Source: Durusdinium trenchii
Taxonomy: Eukaryota > Sar > Dinophyceae > Suessiales > Symbiodiniaceae
NCBI GenBank assembly: GCA_963970005.1
Contig: CAXAMN010028916.1
Coordinates: 1,086,722-1,150,721 of the forward strand
DNA length: 64,000 nt
Reading direction: 5' to 3'
Part shown: positions 43,990 to 57,039 of the stretch, piece by piece
Layout: each line of letters starts with the position of its first letter
How positions within the stretch are numbered: position 1 is the first letter of the stretch
Notes under the pieces: generated by a model
What the model saw: the letters and a program-made list of their open reading frames with translations, nothing else
Databases searched by the model: none
Told to the model about the DNA's origin: nothing
Program-made: the position numbers and the translations under genes

Positions 43990-46900
43990 CGGGTCAAGGC
44001 TGGGACAACTGGAATTCATTCTGAATGGTGCATCTGCAATGTCGACTGCTCATACACCAAGGTCTTGGAAGGTTTCTCTCGAGCCAACTCGGACGCCCGA
44101 GTGGTGAACCTCCGGAATTCCAAGTAAATTGGGCACGTCACGTCTGTTTGAATCAAGGACTGGTGGTGGCACTCCAACTGATCAAATCAAGCCCTGCGAG
44201 TCGGGTCTTCTGATCCTTGATCCGTTGTTGTCGTTCAGCTGGAAGCAAGTCAGAGGTCTGCGTTTGGTCAGTCCTCTCTTGGCACGGTTTCACCTGTGCA
44301 AGTGAGAGCGTTTGAGCGTCAAACATGAGCCGGCGAATTGCCAACAACTATGATTATATATATGACTAAACCAAAACGATGAAAGGGATCGACTGTACCG
44401 GCTTTGGGTGTACGCAAAATTTCCCATTGTTTCAAGCAGCTGTCGCACCACGGGCCAGACTACACGGGCAAGGCGTGGTTTCTGTACGTGCATAACTGCC
44501 CGCAGCGTTGGATTCTATGTCGGAACATGACCTGTTTGCATAAATGGGCGCAAGCTAATCAAGACAGGTCTCGTTGGACTCGTTGGATCTTGAAATGCAA
44601 CTTTGCAAGACAGCTGTTCTAGGGGACGGCCATTGTTTCCCGTTGCACTGTTTCTGGTCTCCGGGGACATTACCCCGATGAAGTGATTGCACCAACCATT
44701 CCACAAACTGATTTGCAAACTGGACGTAGCAACCCCGATCCCAAGTGCAAGTGGGGCCTAGTTGAATTTGAACGCTGGTGCCACTCAAGCTAGTCCGCCT
44801 ACTGCATTGTACTCACAACAGAAATGACCAGGCCATCCAAGCCCGAACTGCACAGGTTCGTCTGTCGGTTCCAAACACAACCGGAAGTCTCACAAGAGCA
44901 AACCAGATCCTCTGATCTTCACGGCAGGCTTGTTGGCGCCCTCAAATAGTCAAGGGACACGTGAGTTCCCTCCAGTCAATCCATTGCGTTCAATGTAAAA
45001 GTGATCTTGCTGAAACCCAGCGTTTGTGGTGACGCTGGTCAGGATCGAGAAGGGTTGAAAGGACATGGGATTGCAGTTGGGCTGAGCAGGATTGGCGGTC
45101 TTCTCACCCATCTTGGCAACAATGGTCAACATGGAAGAAGCATGATTGGTCTTCATCATGGTCATGGAATGCACCACAAGCTCATGGACGACACCATGGC
45201 AGGCGCCTGCGTCTTGGGAGAGGGGTGAGCCGGTAGCCAGTGAGCAGCTGCCGCTTTCCCCGCCTTCACCGCCAGGTCCAGGTTCAATGGAGACTGGACG
45301 CCACCAAACCGTGTGGCCGATGCCACCGGACCGTTGAACCAATCTTTAAGATGTGAGGGTTTGCCAGGCAGGTCCGTGGGAACACGACCGCCTGAATGCC
45401 AGTGAACATGAAGCAGAACGAAGACGTGACCCGGCTCACCCGGGTTTTTTCAGGTTTGCGGACCGAGTTATACAAGAGGAGTGGAAGCGGTCTGTGCATA
45501 TTGTGTATCATTGTGGATCACTGCTGAGGGAGGTCACTCGGAAGTTGACCATGTCTGAGGTCTCCGCGGATGGTGCAGTGCGTCATCACCCTCCAGTCTT
45601 TCACGGTGCAGGAGCTGTCGGGGGCAAAGAGGTGAAAGAGCGCAAGGTGAATTCCTCCAGTTGGTGCGTCGGCTGCTCCCCTCGAGTCATTCAAGCTTGA
45701 TGACAGGCAGCAGCCGACGCATGGATGGGTCCCTTCTTGCGAGGAAACCGTCGCCAGACGGGCCGCGGTGTTCTGTTTCCGATCGTCCTCTGTTGCCACT
45801 ACTACACCTTGACACTCCGCAAGCTTCCAACCACCAACGAGAAGAAGTGTTGTCCCAAGGACGCGAAGAAGGTGCCGGAGCGTTAGGGAGGGTAGAGCAG
45901 GGGCAAGCACGACTTCGGGCCATTCGCCAAGCTCCAGGCTATCGCAAGAATGGACGAACAGCTGGGAGTGAGCAAACAAACGTCGCTTGTGATGGCCATT
46001 GGTCTCACTGTCGCGACTGCGGCAGGTATGGACGGTCTCGGGAGGCGATTTGTCTTAAAAACCAAAGCAAAGACCAGCACAGGCTGCTAAGAAAACGCCG
46101 CCAGTGATGACTTGACCGCTTTGAGTTGAGCAGCTGCCTCAACGGCACCCCCAGCTGCATGTCGCGAACACAGGACTCACGGCGGGCTGCAGGGGTTACT
46201 CACACGTCACGTTTGGTCTTGAGTCTTGATGCCTGTCGCTTAACTGTGTCCTCTGGCGCATGATAGTCTGATGATTGTAGTGTAGCTGGGCCGGCTTGGA
46301 TTGAAAGAGAAATCGCCATTCGACAACGCCTCGGCAAACATGTCCATGTGGAACGAGCAGCTGATTGGTTTCGCTTTGGTGATGAGATACGACGCCTGCA
46401 CTGAGAGGTTCAGTCAAAGGGCACGTATGACTACCCTTTACTAAGTAAAACCGTGTGAATTTGTTGGGTATGGTACGTGTATCAACTGTGAAACCCACAG
46501 TTGTGAGATTTGCCGCCTTGGAGATCTCATGATCCGAGGCAAGAAGCCCAAGCTTGAGTATGATGAGGTGCGTGCCTGGCTGGTCGCCCCAACTGCACCA
46601 GCTGCCCAATGGTATCGCGCACCCACAAATGGAAGGTGTCTGTACGGAGATCCGCGTCCGTGCAGCCCGTCAGCCCAGCCGCACAGCATGGGTTGGCAAC
46701 CCCAAATGGTTGGCAACGCGTACGGTGTATGCCATCTGGGGTCTGTGGGGCCACTTCGGCTTATGTGTGACAACGCTTCGCCAACTAAAGGGAACCCCGC
46801 TTTCCAAAGACGCCCTGCAACCAGCGGCTGAAGCGAGGCGTGCATCACGCTCTGCAAGGTGTTTTTGGAGGCGTTCGGGAATTCAATGTCCTACTATGCC

Positions 46901-47990
46901 CCACAAAAACAAAACATGGACTGATTTTAAGTTATATAAAGTCGGTAGGTTTGTTGCGTGGCACCGATCTGAATCTCAAGTCAGCGGTGTGATCGTGGCC
47001 CCAATGTAAATGCCATCATTCCTCCATGTGGACCATGGAGCTGCTTGCAAGCTATCACTGACCCTGCAAGCTATCAATGACCCGACAGCCGTCATGTGGA
47101 AGCGGCTTTTGGACTATCACTTGTGGGACCTCACAGCATTTGCGAGGCAAGTTTCTGCTTTTATGTTTGACGTCTACGCCAAGCACGCAAAGGAACCGGG
47201 GCGTGCACGGCTGCTCTCTCGCGAAGACGGCGCTAACTACCAAGCCGGCCTGAATGGCCCAAGAAGGGACGCAAGGGAGTTGAAGCAGCCGTTTGCCAAA
47301 AAAGCAAAAAAGGCAGGGCTGCAATGACCACATCGGGAATGTCGGGTGGCCCAAGCCCTGGCAATTGCACGCACCGGTGCGAGCAGGATGCCACAGGAGG
47401 CAACGCGGCACTCGACTTCTCAAAAGGTGTGCTCCACCCAGAAGTTTTCCAGCGTGCACCTTTTTGTCCGTAAGCTTTGCCTGAAGTACAAAAGCTTGGG
47501 TCATTCCGAAAACCGGAGTGAAAATGGACATTCTGTCGTCAAATACAAGCAACCATCGAAATGACAGGTACTCGTCTCAGATTCGAATTCTGCACATGTC
47601 ATGGCTGACCTCAGTCGTGCATCCTGCTAGAATTATTCCACCTTTGTATCGTCGTTAAAGGCCAAGTGTGGCTCCACGTCTAGCTTCCGGGTCCCTGCTA
47701 AGCAACAAACCCTTTTTGATATGAATTTTCCAGATATGTTGCTGGAGAGCGCGGACGCGGAAAGATGTACAAAGCTATGCCGAACGAAGGTCAGCCAAGG
47801 AGTGCCTCACGTTGGCGAAGTTTCGGTGCGCCCTCTGGCCGCAGCCATGGCGGCAGCTGCGTTGGGCGCAGATAGAAGAGCCTTGGAGGAACCCATGAGA
47901 GACTCTAACCCAAACTGTGGCATTTTAGAATCACTCATCTCTGTTGGCAAAGGAAAATCACCAAAAAATGAGATTTCGAGGCCGAACTGA
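43990..47990. other. No gene recognised
   Basis: Only short overlapping ORFs. The plus-strand ORFs at 46554-47009 and 47010-47327 are adjacent in the same frame class but show no motif. No tandem repeats or inverted repeats stand out. Confidence 0.4.
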
Positions 47991-50900
47991 CCTATAACTG
48001 ACTATCCCCTGCTTTAGGCACGTCATGTTTTGCGGCAAGCATTTGGCATGCTGACAAGCCACTGCTAAGCGTTCCTTGAAAATGCTTCCAAGCTCCTATC
48101 CAGTGTTGGAACGGAACACAAACAGCCACGTGGAACCGATGGTCGCAGATTGAAGTACTGCAGCAATGGTGAGAAGAGGGAGACTGGAACAAAAGGATCT
48201 GGAAACCCAGCTGATGTTCTAGGTGTCCATGCTCTTCAAAGCTGGAAAACTCAGTGGCTGCACACTTCATAGACCTGAGTGGCACAGACTTACACAAGCC
48301 CTTGCCTCCATCATGCTTTGCACCAGCTCTGTTGGCGACCTTGGAACCGAGAATCGTCTTTTAGGACGTGTATAGAATCGTTGTTGATTCAAAGTGGACA
48401 ACTAGAAACCCTCCCTTGTAAAACTACCTTCCAAGAACTTCATTGAAATAAGGGGCAATAAAAAGGATGTACAAATTCCATCTACAGTAATTCCCATCGT
48501 GTCATAAGAGTAAAGGGTGAGCTGACCTGCACCCATGTAATCGCGGCCACTGACCACAGCATGGCCTCAAGCGTTCGTTTCGTTGCAGCAAGCTCACTAC
48601 TTTTCCATCGCTATGACACGAAACGTGCTCAAATGGCAGTTTCGTGAAAAAACACCGAATTGAAATTCAGAACCTACCACTACTTGGTGATTGTCAGCTT
48701 CACAGACTCACCAGGATGCTATGTCAGAGGGCACCAGAACTGTTTGCCACTCAAATGAAACTTTGGCGAGACTTGATGGACCCTGCTCTTCAGATCTCAA
48801 GTCGCCTGAACATTATTTCTCAGCATATTTGTTCAGTCTTTTTCATCCTCGCGAAAGAGGCGCCTCTTCGGCACCGTAAAAGGGCTTTTGGTATCGGCCA
48901 AGCCGCCAAGCCGCCTCGATCAGCAGGCAAACGGCCTCCGATGGATAGCAGCGGCAACAATACTGCTGGAAATGCTTAGCCAAACGACACCACGGCTCCA
49001 AGCAAGTGCAAAACAAAGATGATACTGAATCAACTTCCTAAAAAATCACCAAGAAGTGCTAAACCCAAATCGTTGCAGCAAGAAGGTCAACAAATCGAAG
49101 TCTGAAGATAACACGTCTGAACATCTCCAAACCATGTTGTTTTGGCCACAAACATATGATTATCTTGTCACGTAGGGCTATCCTCCACTACCAGGCCATA
49201 TTATGCCATATTTACATTCCAGCCACCTATTGCTGATCATGCTGCTGCAGCTTCGGGTTCCTCCTCTGAATCAGAGGGCTCAAGATAGCCTTCGTCGCAC
49301 TCCTGCAAACGCAAGGGGATTTGTCGACGCAATACTCAGGCTCTGCGATCCTCACGTCACTCCAGTTTTGATCAGTTTTGTCCCGCAAAACAAATGCTAA
49401 TTGCTGCATTCCTTGAGAGTGTCAGCTTCCCATCGTAAGGTGAGATCTTCAACTTCTGCTTCCGCTTCCTGGCTGCAACTCAGTATGTACTGTTAAGCTG
49501 ATTGCTTAGATTTAATTAGTATATATAGCTTGAAGCAAAAAATAAGCAGCATAGCTGTTGGTGCTCAGCCTGTGCTGGGTCACTCAGCGATTTTGATGGC
49601 AGGTGATCGTTGATTCAGTTCACCTGGGTCCTTCGGTCTCCAAGTTTTGGTGTGATTCCGTTGGCGGTGAAGGGTGAGTCCATCAGCGAAAAGGTCAGCC
49701 ATGTCTCCATGTCGCGGACCTGCAAAGCCTTCTCCCTTTGCTTCTGCATATAGGTCTTGGCTGGTGGCCTGAATTGGCATTATTGATCATTTACCCCATC
49801 CAATGCTAGGCTATCACCAGTATTCACCAGTCATGTTCCGATGATATGGACTTGGAATTTATCTGTTACCAGGAACTTGAACAACAAGCAAGAATCAAGA
49901 ACAAGCACTTTGCTGAGCTGTCTACTTGACTTGCTTACAGCTCCAGGAGCTATACATATAATATAGGCAAAGGTAGGACAAAGTAGTGCTAAGAGAAAGG
50001 GTGCAATATTAACCACTCTTTGTCACCGACAATTCTCAAGATGTTACCTGCATCCCTGCGCATGGGGCACGCAGGTCACCATGCACTTGTTGCAGTTTTT
50101 TCCCAGGCCTGTGATCCATCTCGATGTGTACAGTGTTGCTATTCCGCGGCTCCGTCTTCGCATGCATGCCACGGTGAAAGCTGCTGCCAACCTGGAAAAA
50201 GGAGAAGGGATGAGTCATGCACCCACGTCAAATCTGGTCAAACATGTCAAACATCTCATGTTGGTTCCAAGACACTACCATTTCTCCAGAGTGAAAGAAG
50301 CGAGACATGTACTCCGGATGGCGGTAGTTCTTGTCTCCCAGAGATCGGCAGCCTGCGCTTCAAAGATTCTACTGTTCGTCAAAGACAAAGGCATTTGCTG
50401 GCTAAAGACAGAATCTGCCAAGGCTTCACATCATGCTATCTCAGGAGTGGAGAACTTCCTGCAAAATGTGTCTCCGTTCACCACAGCGGGAACCAGACCT
50501 TACCCAAAGACTCTTTGCACGCAAAAGTGTCAACACATCACCCTTTCGCCTATGCCATTTCGCTTAACGTCCAGCTCTTGATTCCGTGCCTAGGAGCAAT
50601 GAGCACCAGCGGTGGTTCGAATGAGCATCGAACCATGCAAGTGATTCTTCTGACCATTCGATGCCCCACCTTGCGCTGCATCTCCACCGTGAGATCAACC
50701 TCTCTGGCTGGTTGTTCAGCAGCCCGTATACCGTTCTCTCGCAGAACAGTGCCTGGTGTCGCCACCCCTCAACATCTCTGGCTCTCCCACATGGCTCTCC
50801 CACCATTCTTTCCAGCCCTGCCTTTGGCTACTGGGAGATCACCATACTCCTGTCAACAGATCTGGCCACAGTGCTTGATATCCTACCGGAACAAAAGCTT

Positions 50901-53370
50901 TGCTCTCCCCGCTTCTCCTGTTTGGATTCCACCTGTCGGACATGACGCCGCTCCTCGGACACCCAGCAGCTGGTGCAGGAGCATCCGTGAGTGGCGGACG
51001 AAAACACGACAGCGAAAAGCGTTCAGGGAGTTCAACCGAGATTTGCTCATTGTCTTGGACGTCATTTGATTCATTTGTCCTGCGCGCACTTAAAGTTGGC
51101 ATTCTAATTCCGGTAGGCTCTTCAATAGCATTACCAACGAAGTGGTTCATAATGCTGCACCAGCGTCCGGGATGTTGAAGACACGGGTGGGGGGTGCTTC
51201 CACATTGGCCTTTCCTTCCCGCTTCTCCTTAGGATATGTCATGAATGACGTATCACACCAAGCACATCTCATTCGTGATTACACTTACACTCTCAACTCT
51301 AAGTACCACACCATCATGCTGACCAAAAGGGTTTGTTGCAAAGCACTGAAATCATCAAAGAGTCGATGTGTAGAATGCCCGGTTCTGACAGCTGTCTTTT
51401 GCAGGGCCGCCACTGATAAGTCTCGCCATAACCATCAGGGATAAATCGCCGGCCTTTTTGGACAGGAAAGATCGATAAGATGTGATAAGTGATACGGACA
51501 TATCATGGCAATCTTCACACGAATCTGAACATTTCAGCCGCAGCATTCGCAAAGGAGTGCCTTGGCAAATCGCAAGACCTTCCCTGTCGTTGAAGAACTT
51601 GCCGAAGCCATTCCTGGATGGGCTCAGACGGTCTAAAACGGCAGAAATACCCGGCAAAACAAACATTGATTATTTATTTGTACACAATCAAAATCATGGA
51701 AACAAATTGTCCTCTCAGCTTCTGTTTTGCAACACTGGATCGATTGGGATCTCCCACACCAGTCCAGTCCAAGTCTCCGAGCCAGGCTCGTGGCATCGCC
51801 GGCTGCGGCGTGACAGCTCACCTTCTTCCGACAAAGTGGAAGCCCCGTGAACTTGTCTCTGAATTTGCTGCTCACCTGCAGTTGACAGCCGTAGCTGTGA
51901 GCAACAAATGGTTGCCAGGTCACCAGCATCCGTCAGCTTTCTCCAGCTTCTAGCTTGCACAAAGCAGTAGTTCAGAGCTACAGAGGAGGCTAGAGAGACA
52001 AGGCGCATTGAGTGGAGAGCATCAAAAAGGATGAGATGAAAGCAGCCTTGCATTGTGGCTACAAAAAAGGAAAGCCCTGTTCGCATCTAGATACACGTAG
52101 CTGCTACCCTCACAGCACCCAGGTGAAATCACAATCTAGCCAGCCCCGCTCGAAGCATATGAGTCTTGGTCCAAGTGACAGCCCCAGGCCACTCAGCAAT
52201 CTCTCGAGGATCCGGCAGCATGCCAGGAAGAGCCATGGCTGCAGAAAGGACCAGGGATAGGCCAAATAGTACAAACCTAGCAGTACTAGAGAGGAAAAAC
52301 ATGGGTCCCCATGATGTGCAAAAGGTGTGGGCTCCAGCAAAGTGAAGGCTTGCCCAAACACAGGAACTGTAGCGATTTGGCCTTTGTAGTTTGTAGTGCT
52401 TCCAAATGCTGACCTCTAAATCTGCTCCCATCTTGGTCCAAAATGCTTCAGAAAACCATCCCAGGTTCACAGGGAGGAGAGAACAAAAAGGTCCCACGTG
52501 CGCACTTTCGCGCCACTCTGAAGACGTGATTGCTTCGCCCCTGAACACCAATTCTTGGATTCCCCTTTTTGCATGTTTAAGGAGCATCCCGAAATCAGTA
52601 TGTCACATTTAACAAAATTGCAAACTTAAAAAGTCAAGTCAAAAGCCCAACCATTTCACTGTGTGATTTGAAGGGCTCAGCAGGATGTAGCACAGCATAG
52701 CATGGCCACCATGGTCTACCCTAATTGCTCCTTTTCTGGTGGCTTCATTCCCAAAAGAACAAAATGAAAAACAAAATGCTTCACCAGGCACCACGCGTGG
52801 CTTCACCCTCGCCCATGATGATTCTCATAAAGCGGGGCAAGACCTGAGGCTGCTCCGAAGAGCGGAAATTAGACTCGGAGACAGAGTGGGATAATCCACA
52901 ACAGGCAACGGCCAGGCCAAATAACATGCAGGGGGAACAAATGCATAAGAGTAAATTTCAATCACAACTCAACCCTTGAGCATCCATTCGCCCATCTTTT
53001 ATCGCCAGTCCAGCCTGAACCTCAAAGTCCTCCCGAAGCCGCGCCGAGTTCCAGCTATCCATCTCTACCTGACAATGTGATTCTGTTGGGTGAAAGGATC
53101 TGACGCAGATTCATCCCGAAGAACTGCTGAAAGCAGTTCGCCGCATTCGCCCCGATTCCAGTGCCCTTCTCCTTTACACCTGCACACTGTTTGACGACTC
53201 TTTGTAAACCAGCTGTTGTCTCTAAAAACATGCCGTTGCATGAAAGATATGAAAAACCGGGACGTTTCAATTCCCTTTCAACTATCCCACTACCCCCACT
53301 CTGGCCTTCGACCCATTCACTGTGCATTCTGCGCGAGGGCAAAGGATCGTTACCTCAGTCGAGAAGAAAT
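47991..53370. other. No gene confidently recognised; weak minus-strand exon candidates
   Basis: The longest ORF is on the plus strand (50020-51069, 349 codons), but its composition is irregular and it lacks any motif. Minus-strand stretches with a more protein-like look are 53342-53070 (GIVERELKRPGFSYLSCNGM and TGIGANAANCFQQFFGMNLR), 51640-51480 (LDRLSPSRNGFGKFFNDREG), 50800-50580 and 52570-52130 (hydrophobic). They may be exons of one minus-strand gene, but I cannot join them. Confidence 0.3.
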
Positions 53371-53379
53371 TTCTCGAAG

Positions 53380-53510
53380 TCGTAGGAGCAAGAAACTACT
53401 AGGAGCAAAGGGCATCGCTACTAGGAACAAGGACGCTACTACGGGCTCCTGGCATCGCTACTAGTAACAAGGACGCTACTAGGGGTTCTTGGCTTTAGTA
53501 CTTAGACCAG
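53380..53510 (+). repeat. GCTACTAG minisatellite, site 1
   Basis: Units like catcgctactaggaacaagg and acgctactaggggttcttgg, about 40 bp per double unit. The same family occurs at 60085-60180 and 63160-63240. Confidence 0.8.
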
Positions 53511-54026
53511 CAGGGCCCCCGTTGAAAGGTGGACTTTGGGCACTCCGAGCACCGGACATTCAAGCGGTTCATTGCCTTTGATGTCGCCATCTCTTGCCAG
53601 GCCTAGAATTGTTTGGTTGCATTCTTTTCTATGATCGTGCTATATGGTGCTTTTGTCTTGAACATCTGGAAGCGAACACATGCTATGTCATGCAATTTGT
53701 TCACTGATGTCGGCCTCGAGCTCTTTGGCTCTTACAGCAGCTTCGCTGGCAGTAGAAGCCTGTCGCTTCCAGATCAGGCCCGCGGTCCCTTAACCAAGAA
53801 ATTTCTTGCACAAATGCGGTTCTTGTCCGTGTTTGATAGTGATGGGGATCCTGACTATAAAACCGGATGCTACAATCATTAAGGTTATATATGATAAATA
53901 TCGAATCCATGCATCCGTTGATGTTGCAAGTCATGTACGCTTGATCGAATAATTTACTCTGACTCTGACATTGCGAGGGTGTGTGTGTGTACATCTTGGA
54001 GTCACAGGGATCCTTTTGGATTGCTC

Positions 54027-54378
54027 TCAAGTTTTGCTTTGGTTGCATTTATAGCAGGGGAGCGGTGGGCCGTGGGCATTCTTGAAGTCACCGCTCAACG
54101 AAGACACTTCAAGTTTGTTGTGATATGCAATCTGGACGCAGATTGCACGTACCTGCGAGAAGATGATCACCACTCATTTCCTTTTGGGCCCCGTTGTACC
54201 TAGAACAAGACTTCCAGCCACTGCATCGGTTACGCACTCGGCAGTCATGCAGTTGCTTTTTGCCTTTGAGTTTGAGCTTGAAGGCTTTGCAGGATTCTTG
54301 TGGTGTTTTTACCTGGGCCCTTAGGCTGTTCACTTAGGCTGGCGTGTGGCAACCGCTTTCAAATCAGCACGCATTTCT
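54027..54378 (+). repeat. 352 bp direct repeat, copy 1
   Basis: Same length as 55146-55497 and about 97 percent identical (around nine substitutions, no indel). After a possible acceptor (tttatagcag) both copies keep one open frame: GERWAVGILEVTAQRRHFKF then CNLDADCTYLREDDHHSFPF. One of the differences inside it is synonymous (CGA/CGG). It may be a duplicated exon or a duplicated repeat; no domain is recognised. Confidence 0.85.
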
Positions 54379-55129
54379 ATAAGTGAGTCTCTCCTTAGTG
54401 CGAGCCCAGGGTGAGCCCGCAGAGTGCCCCCTTTAAACCCGTCGAACCGGGGGTTTGTCGTTGTTCCCCCTGCCTGAGAACGTAGGTGTCCGAAGCGGAC
54501 AGCAGGAGGTTTATGCCAAAGTTATTTGCCAAGACCTGATGGATCATTGAATTCCAAGCTGGCCGCCTTTTTGGTATGCCTTTAGGTGACCACAGTGGTC
54601 TCAAGTCGCCCGCCATTTTGGCATGGCACAAGGTGACCAGAGCGGTCAAAGCATTTTCTAGGTTCATTGGAACCTGTCCCACTCTTAGGTGCACATACAG
54701 CATCTACATGTAAACGAGGTCTGCCCAGGTGTTTCTAATGAGGTTTGGCTTCATCGGCTCTCGTCCCTCCATTTGTTTCCCCTTTTCATCCTTTTCCCCT
54801 TCACACACATCTGTTTTCATCTTTTCGTTCATGTCCTCCTGTCTTCATGTTTTTTCATCTCATCCTTTCTTTGGTTTGTGCGCACATTGGTCCCGGCCTT
54901 AGCGTGTACGTGCACAACTACATTTACTTTAAACACAGGTTTTAGGTCGCCCAGGTCTTTACAATGAGGTGGGATTTCATTGCTTGTCCCTGTGCACTTG
55001 GTTCCCTTTCATCACAACCACATATACCTTTGTCCCGTCCCGTCCCCTTGTCATTCTTTTGTCTTTGCTGCGGGCACACATGCACATCCGTCCTGGCCTT
55101 AGCATTTTTCGCCTCCCCTCGGGGAGGCG

Positions 55130-55147
55130 TGTGTGTGTGTGTGTGTC
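55130..55147 (+). repeat. GT microsatellite
   Basis: (gt)n directly before the second copy of the 352 bp repeat. A shorter (gt)n lies at 53981-53991, 36 bp before copy 1, so GT tracts precede both copies. Confidence 0.8.
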
Positions 55148-55497
55148 AAGTTTTGCTTTGGTTGCATTTATAGCAGGGGAGCGGTGGGCCGTGGGCATTC
55201 TTGAAGTCACCGCTCAACGGAGACACTTCAAGTTTGTTGTGATATGCAATCTGGACGCAGATTGCACGTACCTGCGAGAAGATGATCACCACTCATTTCC
55301 TTTTGGGCGCCGTTGTACCTAGAACAAGACTTCCAGCCACTGCATCGGTTATGCACTCGGCAGTCATGCAGTTGCTTTTTGCCTTTGAGTTTGAGCTTGA
55401 AGGTTTTGCAGGATTCTTGTGGTGTTTTTACCTGGACCCTTAGGTTTTTCACTTAGGCTGGCGTGTGGCAACCGCTCTCAAATCAGTACGCATTTCT
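55146..55497 (+). repeat. 352 bp direct repeat, copy 2
   Basis: See 54027-54378. The spacer between the copies (54379-55145) has no recognised gene and is T/C-rich. Confidence 0.85.
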
Positions 55498-56652
55498 TTT
55501 AGTGTGTGTGTGATTCCATCTGTATATATATATATATATGGGTATCAGTAACAATATCAGTATAATCAAAAGACTTTTCTCCAGTGAAGTCAGATGTCAA
55601 AAACAGTTTGTCCGACGGCTCTTGTCAAGGGAATGCTCTAATTACAGTAGTAGAATATTTTATGACTGGTGCAAGCTTCTTGGCAGCTTCTTCAAACCTG
55701 TAAGTAGCATCTGTTACTCTTACACCGTGTCAAGCGCGTTGGAGTCCCAAGTTCTGCCGGAGTTCGCTGGGCACTGTTCATCTCATGAGATTCGCCTCCA
55801 AATCTTTGAGCCGCTGAACCACCTCAGCAGCTGTGGAGTCCTCAGGCAACCCGATCGAGTCAGCTGAACTGGGCGACTGATCGGTCTCGCCATTTTTCGT
55901 GTCAAGAAATGGAATGCCGCTACTTGCATGCTATTTGCTACATCCTGTCCTCCACTTGGATGCTTTCATCTCTCACTTTCCGCTCTACCTGTGATGGCAA
56001 GGGGCGATGTAGAAGTGAACTCGAAGTAAACACGCAATCACCTTTAGACTGTGCACAGTCAGAAATGACATGTCCATCCTCTTTCGGCATCTAAGGATGA
56101 TGGGTGGAATCCCACACTTGCTGGAGCAAAGACGTGGTTTTCTTCCGAGCAAGTGTTCAGCTCACCACCTGCGTTGCCACTGAACTCCTTGCAGCGCTCA
56201 CCTGTACCGCGGGACGGTTCGTGCGGTGCGAAAACCGACAAGGTGTCGACACCAAACGGAAGTTTTACACATTAGAAGACGCTAAGGGTCGTTGAATGTC
56301 GTGGATTCGTGGATGTCACTCTGAAATATTCAGGATGCTGTTGAGCCACATCCAAACCGGCCACTTTAGCAACACTTCGCAGTCTTGGACTCCCAGGTTT
56401 TGACAAGGAGTATTGCAATCCTCCATGCACTTACATATTGCTCAATGCACCCTGAAGTCTGCAAATACTGGCAAGAACTATGCAAGTCTTTGCCCAGATA
56501 CAGAGCTGCAAGCGCTGGCAACTGTGGCCTGCACGGAGCACCTTGGGACAAGGCATTGAGGAACAAAGCACTAGGCATGTCAATCTGCTGAAGGTCCGAG
56601 TCGGAGGCATTTGTGATCTCACCAAGTATGAATCAGGACTCGTAAACTTGGG

Positions 56653-56738
56653 CTCACTAACATGGAAGTGGAAAACTCCTTGTTTGGTAGAGGAAAGTGA
56701 TCTTCCTGGGACCCATTTTCCACTTCCATGTTAGTGAG
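56653..56738. other. Perfect 23 bp inverted repeat with 40 bp loop
   Basis: Arms 56653-56675 (ctcactaacatggaagtgga and three more bases) and 56716-56738. It would form a stable hairpin in RNA or a cruciform in DNA. Confidence 0.85.
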
Positions 56739-57039
56739 TCAAAGCCTCTAGTGTAACAGTGTAACACTATGACTATGACATTTCCAGCACAAGCAACCAG
56801 CATCGTTTTGAACTGTGTTCCGGCCAAGCTGTATGCACCCCCATCCCAAAATGAGCCGACATGGTTGGTACTTTTTACCTTCCACCATATGTTTTGTCGA
56901 AGCCGAAGGTACCATCTTGCTTGAACATCTTGAACCATCCCGGTGGCCTGGCACATCCTGAACGTCGTAGTTATACTTGCGACTCCTGTAACGCAGGACC
57001 CGAATCGCTCGTTGGATACGCTGGGCGAGAAGACTCTGA

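Noticed and set aside
50020-51069. 349-codon plus-strand ORF
   Set aside because: Longest single ORF in its region, but no motif, irregular composition rich in Ser/Cys/His, and several protein-like stretches on the opposite strand in the same interval.
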